Positions 58,665-64,000 of a DNA stretch of 64,000 nucleotides are shown piece after piece. This DNA comes from Steroidobacteraceae bacterium. Its GTDB lineage: Bacteria > Pseudomonadota > Gammaproteobacteria > Steroidobacterales > Steroidobacteraceae. The translations under genes were made by a program, and so were the position numbers. Each line of letters opens with the position of its first letter. The first letter of the stretch is position 1. A model generated the notes under the pieces. That model saw only the letters and a program-made list of their open reading frames with translations, was not told the DNA's origin and did not search any database. The stretch covers positions 1 through 64,000 of the forward strand of contig JAFMJH010000001.1 in the NCBI GenBank assembly GCA_017853555.1, in the 5' to 3' direction.

Positions 58665-60011
58665 TCAGGAATTGCCGGTAGCCTTCAGTTCGCGTTCGGT
58701 CAGGCGATAGAAGTACAGCGGGATCATCGACAGCGCGAAGTACAGACACGGCAGGAAAGCCGCGCAGTAGCGAATGCCGTCGATGGCCTCGACCGTCTGC
58801 GTCGGCGCCTTCGACTGGAAACCGAACCAGGCATAGCCGAGACCCAGCAAGGTCGGCGCAAAGCTCGATGCCACTTTTTCCACGATGCTGTAGAGCCCCG
58901 AGAAAATGCCCTCGCGGCGCAGACCGGTCTTGCGAAAATCGTACTCGATCGTGTCGGGCAGCATCGACTGGCCCATCAACAGCAACCCGCCTGCGGCGAA
59001 TCCTTTGATCGTGGCACGCAAGCAGAAAAACTCCATCGACTCGTCGGGGCTGGCGAGCAGCCAGGTGAGCGACGCGACACTGAACATCACCGTCGCGACC
59101 ATATAGGTCGCACGTTTCTCGAAGCGCTTGGTCATGCGCGTCCACAGCGGGATCGACGCGGTCTGCGCCAGGAAACTCACCAACGTGAACAGGATCATCC
59201 ACTCGCCCGGATTTTCTTTGCCGAGCACGTACTTGACGACGAAGATGCTCATCGCCGTCGAGGTGAACAGACCGAACAGTTGCGTGAACTTGGTGCCGAG
59301 CAAGGCGGCGAACGGCTTGTTTTGCAGGCCGAGCCGCAACTGCTCGAAAAACGGCACGGACTGCCGGTCACGCTCGTGCGCACGACCTCCGGCCGTACCC
59401 CAGAACGTCCAGCCCATGAACACCAGAATCGATGCGCCCACGTACAGCGCCATGCGCGCATAACCCTCGGCGCCGTCGCCGAGCAACTCGGCCATGCGCT
59501 GGGTCGACACGCCGACCATCGTGCCGATGCCGATGAAGAAGACGCGCCAGGAAATCATCTTGGTGCGTTCTTTGTAATCGTCGACGAGCTCCGAGGGCAT
59601 CGCCATGTAGGGCACGTTGAAAATGGTGTAGCCCGTGCCGACCAAGGCCAGCGACAAGGCGACGAGCACCAGCGAGCCGGAGATCGGTGTGAGCGCGGAC
59701 GTGAAGAACACGATGAATGCGCCGCCGGCGACGAAGCCGCCGAGCAACAGGTACGGTCGTCTGCGGCCCCAGCGGGTCTGCGTGCGATCACTGATCAATC
59801 CCATCAGCGGATTTGCAATCCAGTCCCAGATTTTTGCCACGAACAGCACGAGCGACGCCGTCGCGATCGCGATGCCTAGCACGTTGGTCAGGTAATAGAG
59901 TTGCAGAGCCGCGAAGCTGTTGAGCAGTATCGACGCACCGAGCGTGCCGATACCCCAGCCGAAGTTCAGTTTCCAGCCAGGCGAGCTGATTTCGCCACGT
60001 TCGTTGGTCAT
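58665..60011 (-). CDS. GPH-family MFS permease (melibiose/glycoside-cation symporter type)
   Basis: A 448-residue, 12-helix transporter. It has the GPH features: WDWIANPLMGLISDRTQTRWGRRRPYLL after helix 2 and LPDTIEYDFRKTGLRREGIFSGLYSIVEK in the central loop. The family moves sugars, glucuronides or steroid-like compounds with cations. It stands opposite the TonB receptor across the terminator and is followed by the FAD-dependent dehydrogenase gene on the same strand with 19 bases between; together they probably import and oxidise one compound. Confidence 0.93.
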   Translation of the reverse strand: MTNERGEISSPGWKLNFGWGIGTLGASILLNSFAALQLYYLTNVLGIAIATASLVLFVAKIWDWIANPLMGLISDRTQTRWGRRRPYLLLGGFVAGGAFIVFFTSALTPISGSLVLVALSLALVGTGYTIFNVPYMAMPSELVDDYKERTKMISWRVFFIGIGTMVGVSTQRMAELLGDGAEGYARMALYVGASILVFMGWTFWGTAGGRAHERDRQSVPFFEQLRLGLQNKPFAALLGTKFTQLFGLFTSTAMSIFVVKYVLGKENPGEWMILFTLVSFLAQTASIPLWTRMTKRFEKRATYMVATVMFSVASLTWLLASPDESMEFFCLRATIKGFAAGGLLLMGQSMLPDTIEYDFRKTGLRREGIFSGLYSIVEKVASSFAPTLLGLGYAWFGFQSKAPTQTVEAIDGIRYCAAFLPCLYFALSMIPLYFYRLTERELKATGNS

Positions 60012-60030
60012 CGAGTTCCCCCCAAAAAAA

Positions 60031-61452
60031 TCAACGCATCATTCGAGCGGCCGCTTCGCCGGCGAGGCGGCCAAAAGTCGTGGCGGTCAGCAAACCGTTG
60101 CCCGCCATGTAGCCCCAGCTCGACGGACCGGAGATGCCGCGCGCCGCACCGCCGCCTGCGAACAGATTCGGCAGCGGCGTGCCGTCTTCGCGCAGCACAC
60201 GCGCTTGCGCATCGACCGCCAAGCCGCCCTGCGTGTGAAACAGAGCGCCCGTCACTTTGACGGCATAAAACGGCGCGCGCAACTCGGGCTTGTTGCGAAA
60301 GTCGCGGCCGAACGCGTCGGATTTCCCGCCGCGCACGCAAGCGGCGACGTCACGCACGGTTGTTGCGAGCCCTGCGGCATCGATGCCCGCGAGCGCGGCG
60401 AGCGCCTCGATCGAGTCGGCGCGCAGCAATGCGCGGCCTTCGATCGCGTCGCGATAATCGTCGAACTCGGTCATGAGTTGATGCAAGCGCTCGTCGTAGA
60501 TGTCCCAGGCGACGCGACCGGGCTGCGCGACGACATCGACCGCCTGCTCGGAATAGCCGCGTGCTTCGTTCGAGAATCGCGCGCCATGCACGTTCACTTG
60601 AAAGCCGCCTTCCATGATCAGCGGCCAAAGAATAGGGATGCCGCGTCCCGCGGCCAACCCGCCATGACCTTGATAGCTGTGGATGTCGCGCACCGCCGCA
60701 CCGAGCGCGAGTCCGAAACGGATCGCATCACCTTTGTTGCCCGGGTGTCCGAAGAACGTCGCACCTTCGATCTCGGGAATGAACTCGCGCACCATCGCGT
60801 CGTTGCCTGCAAAGCCGCAACACGCGAGCACCAGCGCATCGCAGGACAAATCCTCGTGCGAACCATCGGGGCGCTGCACGCGTACGCCGCGGACGCGGCC
60901 ATCCGCATCGGCAAACAATTCCGTAACCAGCGCCTCGGTGAGGATGTCGATGCCGCGGCGCTCGCAGGCTGCGGACAACGCACCCATCAACTCGGCTCCG
61001 GTGCGATTCGGCGTGCCATGCATCCGCTTCACCGAGTGTCCGGGATAGAGGAAGCTGTCGACGAGCGTGAGCGGCACGCGATGATCGTCGATCAACCAAT
61101 CGATCGTGCGTGCCGAGGCACGCGCGAGCTCGAGCGCGATGTCGGCATCGGTTTCACCACGTGTTTTGCGAAGAATGTCGGCCGCGAACATCTCGGGCGT
61201 GTCGACGATGCCCTGTTCGGTCTGCGCCCGCGTACCGGCACCCGGAATCAGACCGGTCGACATCGCGGTCGTACCGAGCGCCGAGGCATCACGCTCGAGC
61301 ACCAGCACTTCCGCACCGCCTTGGTGAGCCGCAAGCGCTGCGGTGAGACCGCAACCGCCGGCACCGACGATCAGAACCGAGACGTGCGCTGAAAAACTGG
61401 CTTGAGCGGGCGGCAGAACGGCAGGCCCGCCCGCAAACGTGGGCGTATCCAT
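60031..61452 (-). CDS. FAD-dependent oxidoreductase (fumarate reductase/ketosteroid dehydrogenase-like)
   Basis: A 473-residue flavoprotein. The FAD-binding loop VLIVGAGGCGLTAALAA begins near residue 26, LERDASALGTTAMSTG follows, and the C-terminal part has LFAGGGAARGISGPSSWGYMAGNG, the common end of FAD-binding_2 proteins. GALFHTQGGLAVD carries a substrate-side histidine. Relatives oxidise or reduce C-C bonds in ketosteroids or dicarboxylates. The chosen ATG at 61452 is without a clear ribosome site; a TTG at 61491 is possible. It is divergent from the ALDH gene. Confidence 0.88.
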   Translation of the reverse strand: MDTPTFAGGPAVLPPAQASFSAHVSVLIVGAGGCGLTAALAAHQGGAEVLVLERDASALGTTAMSTGLIPGAGTRAQTEQGIVDTPEMFAADILRKTRGETDADIALELARASARTIDWLIDDHRVPLTLVDSFLYPGHSVKRMHGTPNRTGAELMGALSAACERRGIDILTEALVTELFADADGRVRGVRVQRPDGSHEDLSCDALVLACCGFAGNDAMVREFIPEIEGATFFGHPGNKGDAIRFGLALGAAVRDIHSYQGHGGLAAGRGIPILWPLIMEGGFQVNVHGARFSNEARGYSEQAVDVVAQPGRVAWDIYDERLHQLMTEFDDYRDAIEGRALLRADSIEALAALAGIDAAGLATTVRDVAACVRGGKSDAFGRDFRNKPELRAPFYAVKVTGALFHTQGGLAVDAQARVLREDGTPLPNLFAGGGAARGISGPSSWGYMAGNGLLTATTFGRLAGEAAARMMR

Positions 61453-61593
61453 GTATGGATGCAGACTATCCGGCACGGCCGCTACGCTCAACCTGTTTCA
61501 TCGGCCACTGATCGGTCGATCGCCTCGGGGACACGGGTTGTGACCGCAGAGTGCCTAGTACGATGCGTCGATGCGCCTACGAGGAGTACACCG

Positions 61594-63090
61594 ATGACCG
61601 CCGCCGACCTCTCGACTGCCACTCTGGATTTTCTGCGCCGCAAGCACGGCCACTTCATCGCCGGGCGCTGGGTGCCCTCGGCTTCGGGACGCAGTTTCGA
61701 TGTGCACGATCCGGCCACGGGACTGACGATCGCGAGCTGCGCGGCGGGCGATGCACACGACATCGATCTTGCCGTGAAAGCGGCGCGCGCCGCGCTCGAA
61801 GGTCCGTGGAGCAAGTTCACGGCGGCGCAACGCAGCGCGATCTTGTGGAAGATCGCCGACCTCGTGCAAGCGAACTTCCAGCAGCTCTGCGAGCTTGAAA
61901 TCCTCGATAACGGTTTGCCCACGCCGCTCGCACAATACGTCTGCGGCATGGTGGTGCCGGAATTCTTCCGTTACTACGCGGGCTGGCCGACCAAAATCGA
62001 AGGCGCGACGATTCCGGCTGCGCCGCAGGGCAAACCGCCCGGCGAAGTTTTCTCGTTCACGTTGCGCGAACCGATCGGCGTGGTCGGTGCGATCACGCCG
62101 TGGAATTCACCCTTGCCGATGGTGATGCTGAAGATCGCGCCCGCCCTCGCCACCGGTTGCACCCTGGTATTGAAGCCCGCCGAACTCACGCCGCTCACGG
62201 CGATGCGCCTCGCCGAACTTTGCCAGGACGCGGGCGTGCCCGACGGCGTGATCAACATCGTCAACGGTTACGGCGCGGATGCCGGCGCTGCGCTCGCGGC
62301 GCATCCGGGTGTCGACAAGATCGCCTTCACGGGCTCGACCGAAGTCGGCAAAGCGATCGTGAAAGCTTCGGTTGGCAACTTGAAGAAAGTCACGCTGGAA
62401 CTCGGTGGCAAATCACCCGTGGTCGTTTTCCCGGATGCCGATCTCGAGCAGGTGATTCCGGGGGCTGCACGTGCCTGCTTTTTCCTGCAGGGGCAAAACT
62501 GCATGGCCGGCACGCGTTTGTTCGTGCACGAAAAAATCCACGACCAGGTGGTCGAGGGGATTGCACAAATCGCCCAGGCGATGAAGATCGGCCCCGGCCT
62601 CGATCCGACGTCCGAATTCGGACCGCTCATTTCCGCCAAGCAACGCGATCGCGTCACGAGCTTCGTCGAAGCCGGGCAGCGCGAAGGCGGCGAGCTCGTC
62701 TGCGGCGGACGCGCCCCGACGCGCCCCGGCTACTTCTTCGAGCCCACGATTTTGACGCGCATGACAAGCGACATGACGCCGGTGAAGAACGAAATCTTTG
62801 GCCCGGTGTTGTGCGTACAGACCTTCGGTGACGGCGATCTCGATGTGGTCGCACGCGAAGCGAACTCGACCATCTACGGTTTGTCGGGCAGCGTCTGGAC
62901 CCGCGATCTCGGCACGGCGATGCAGATGGTGCGCAAGATCGATTCGGGTCAAGTCAGCGTCAACATGCATGCCGCGATCGATCCCGCGATGCCCTTCGGG
63001 GGCAACAAGCAGTCCGGTTGGGGTCGCGAATTCGGCAAGGACGGGCTCGAGCCCTATCTCAAAACAAAAGGGATCTCGATGACGTGGTGA
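61594..63090 (+). CDS. NAD(P)-dependent aldehyde dehydrogenase
   Basis: A 498-residue ALDH. It contains ITPWNSPLPMVMLKIAPAL, KPAELTPL, FTGSTEVGK, the catalytic glutamate in LELGGKSP near 265 and catalytic cysteine in GQNCMAGT near 299, and FGGNKQSGWGREFG near the end. The enzyme oxidises aldehydes to acids. GAGGAG precedes the ATG with good spacing. The stop overlaps the GTG of the hydrolase gene. Neighbours suggest a catabolic role for an imported compound. Confidence 0.94.
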   Translation: MTAADLSTATLDFLRRKHGHFIAGRWVPSASGRSFDVHDPATGLTIASCAAGDAHDIDLAVKAARAALEGPWSKFTAAQRSAILWKIADLVQANFQQLCELEILDNGLPTPLAQYVCGMVVPEFFRYYAGWPTKIEGATIPAAPQGKPPGEVFSFTLREPIGVVGAITPWNSPLPMVMLKIAPALATGCTLVLKPAELTPLTAMRLAELCQDAGVPDGVINIVNGYGADAGAALAAHPGVDKIAFTGSTEVGKAIVKASVGNLKKVTLELGGKSPVVVFPDADLEQVIPGAARACFFLQGQNCMAGTRLFVHEKIHDQVVEGIAQIAQAMKIGPGLDPTSEFGPLISAKQRDRVTSFVEAGQREGGELVCGGRAPTRPGYFFEPTILTRMTSDMTPVKNEIFGPVLCVQTFGDGDLDVVAREANSTIYGLSGSVWTRDLGTAMQMVRKIDSGQVSVNMHAAIDPAMPFGGNKQSGWGREFGKDGLEPYLKTKGISMTW

Positions 63091-63941
63091 GCCTCGAACA
63101 CATCCGCTGCGGCTACGTCGACGGCGCACACGGCCAGGTCCATTATCGCGAGCTCGGCACCGGTACGCCGCTCGTGCTGTTGCACTGGGCACCTTCGAAC
63201 GGCCGGCAGTACGAACATTTGATGCCGCTCTTCGCCGCACGCGGATTTCGCGTGCTGGCGGTGGACATTCCGGGTTACGGCAATTCGCACAAACACACCG
63301 CTGGCTGGAGCTGCGCGGAAATGGGCGCTGAGCTCGCGATCGCTTTGCACAGGCTCGGCGGCGTATCGCGCGGATTTCTTTGTGGCGGACATCTGTCGGC
63401 GGCGGTCGTGGCCGAAATGGCGATCGCGGAGCCTGCGCGCTGGCCGCGCATCGTGCTCGACGGTTCGCCCACGCTGACGCGCGCGCAGTTCGCGACCCTG
63501 ATGGCGAGCTTTGCGGATCTATCGCCCAAATGGTCCGAAGATGGCGCGCACGAGCGTTTCGCTTGGCGCATGACCGAACGCTTTCTGCACGAATGGAATC
63601 CGGACTACCGCGCCACGCCGGAGAACTTCGCCGTGCAATACGCCTACATGGCGGACTATCTGCAAATGGGCTTTGCGCCGATTCGTGCGTTCATCGAACC
63701 GGGCTCGGGCAAACCGGGCGGGCTCGCCACCTATGACGCGCTCGGACGTTGGCCGCTGATCGCATCGAAGGTGCTGGCGCTGACTGCCGAGAGAGAAGCG
63801 TTGCGAGTCGGACACGAAGCGGCGCTCGCGCGACTGCAGCATCACGTCGCGCACGAATTCAAAGGCGCGCATCCGCTGTTGATCCCGGAGCGCGCGACGG
63901 AATACGTCGCGACGATCGCCGACTTTTTGTCAGCCCCCTGA
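63087..63941 (+). CDS. Alpha/beta-hydrolase-fold protein with atypical nucleophile elbow
   Basis: A 284-residue protein. LVLLHWAPSNGRQYEHLMP and VDIPGYGNSHKH follow the fold, but the elbow reads CGGHLSAAVV, with His in the position usually held by the nucleophile Ser. This is similar to the first unit of the tandem protein at 34 kb. The start is a GTG overlapping the ALDH stop (GTGA), so the pair is co-transcribed. A GTG three bases earlier cannot be excluded. The end overlaps a possible convergent gene. Confidence 0.83.
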   Translation: MSLEHIRCGYVDGAHGQVHYRELGTGTPLVLLHWAPSNGRQYEHLMPLFAARGFRVLAVDIPGYGNSHKHTAGWSCAEMGAELAIALHRLGGVSRGFLCGGHLSAAVVAEMAIAEPARWPRIVLDGSPTLTRAQFATLMASFADLSPKWSEDGAHERFAWRMTERFLHEWNPDYRATPENFAVQYAYMADYLQMGFAPIRAFIEPGSGKPGGLATYDALGRWPLIASKVLALTAEREALRVGHEAALARLQHHVAHEFKGAHPLLIPERATEYVATIADFLSAP

Positions 63942-64000
63942 GGTTGCGCGCGACAAAAAATCCGCGATGCCGTCGATCTCCGGCTGAGCCAGTCCGCGCA
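63930..64000 (-). CDS. C-terminal fragment of an unidentified gene
   Basis: The reverse strand has an open frame of 22 codons running off the right edge to a TGA at 63930, reading LAQPEIDGIADFLSRA near its end. The helix-like sequence resembles C-termini of cytochrome c or hydrolase-fold proteins, but is too short to assign. It would overlap the forward hydrolase gene by 12 bases, as other convergent genes here do. Confidence 0.35.
   Translation of the reverse strand, partial: RGLAQPEIDGIADFLSRATSGG

Overview
The window is a high-GC, gene-dense piece of a proteobacterial chromosome. HrpB, a SlyX-like protein, YgiQ, a biosynthetic-type IlvA, a TonB-dependent receptor and several Tat/Sec-exported enzymes point to a Gammaproteobacterium, perhaps of the Steroidobacter/Nevskia/Xanthomonas type. 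This is an inference from gene families, not from a marker gene. There is no rRNA, CRISPR array, insertion sequence or phage gene. A 3'-truncated tRNA-Met lies at the left edge. No gap without a gene exceeds 300 bases; the longest, about 170 bases, lies between the MFS gene ending the 32.5-33.8 kb block and the tandem hydrolase at 34.0 kb.

Layout. 0-5.1 kb: a forward run of GST, DUF1330, Tat-exported PhoX-like protein, MDR oxidoreductase and XdhC-like protein. 5.1-8.4 kb: reverse pair hrpB and SDR. 8.4-11.5 kb: lipid-anchored or exported alpha/beta hydrolase, then YgiQ radical-SAM protein on the other strand. 11.6-20.8 kb: a double-length UvrA with four ATPase modules, followed by small zinc-ribbon and membrane proteins, DUF2062, a cyclopropane-fatty-acid-synthase-family methyltransferase and an exported TPR protein.

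20.7-32.5 kb: the most striking region, a ten-gene reverse-strand operon in which most junctions are ATGA overlaps. It encodes four lipoproteins, a transmembrane Ser/Thr kinase with a long repeat-rich exterior domain, an FHA-like/PEGA/FGE-like membrane protein, a small membrane protein, an Hsp70-like/FHA fusion, and two membrane-anchored VWA proteins. Together these look like one phosphorylation-controlled envelope machine. I do not recognise it as a named system.

32.5-49.3 kb: accessory metabolism. It holds MFS exporters, a tandem alpha/beta hydrolase without serine nucleophiles, a metallo-beta-lactamase-fold enzyme with a LOG-family protein, a VOC/AI-2E/cupin operon, a TlpA-type thioredoxin, ilvA, GST/MDR pairs, and an MFS/SnoaL/pseudo-nitrilase/MDR operon. 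49.4-56.2 kb: Asp/Glu racemase-like protein, SlyX, Tat-exported aminotransferase and exported S9 peptidase form a likely peptide or amino-acid-derivative operon, followed by NAD(P)-dependent oxidoreductases. 56.3-64 kb: a catabolic island with TonB-dependent receptor, GPH-type permease, FAD-dependent dehydrogenase, aldehyde dehydrogenase and hydrolase.

A recurring style is very tight packing. Genes in operons overlap by 1-4 bases, convergent genes overlap by 4-80 bases, and several first genes have a -10-like hexamer only 6-9 bases before the start codon, which suggests leaderless mRNAs.
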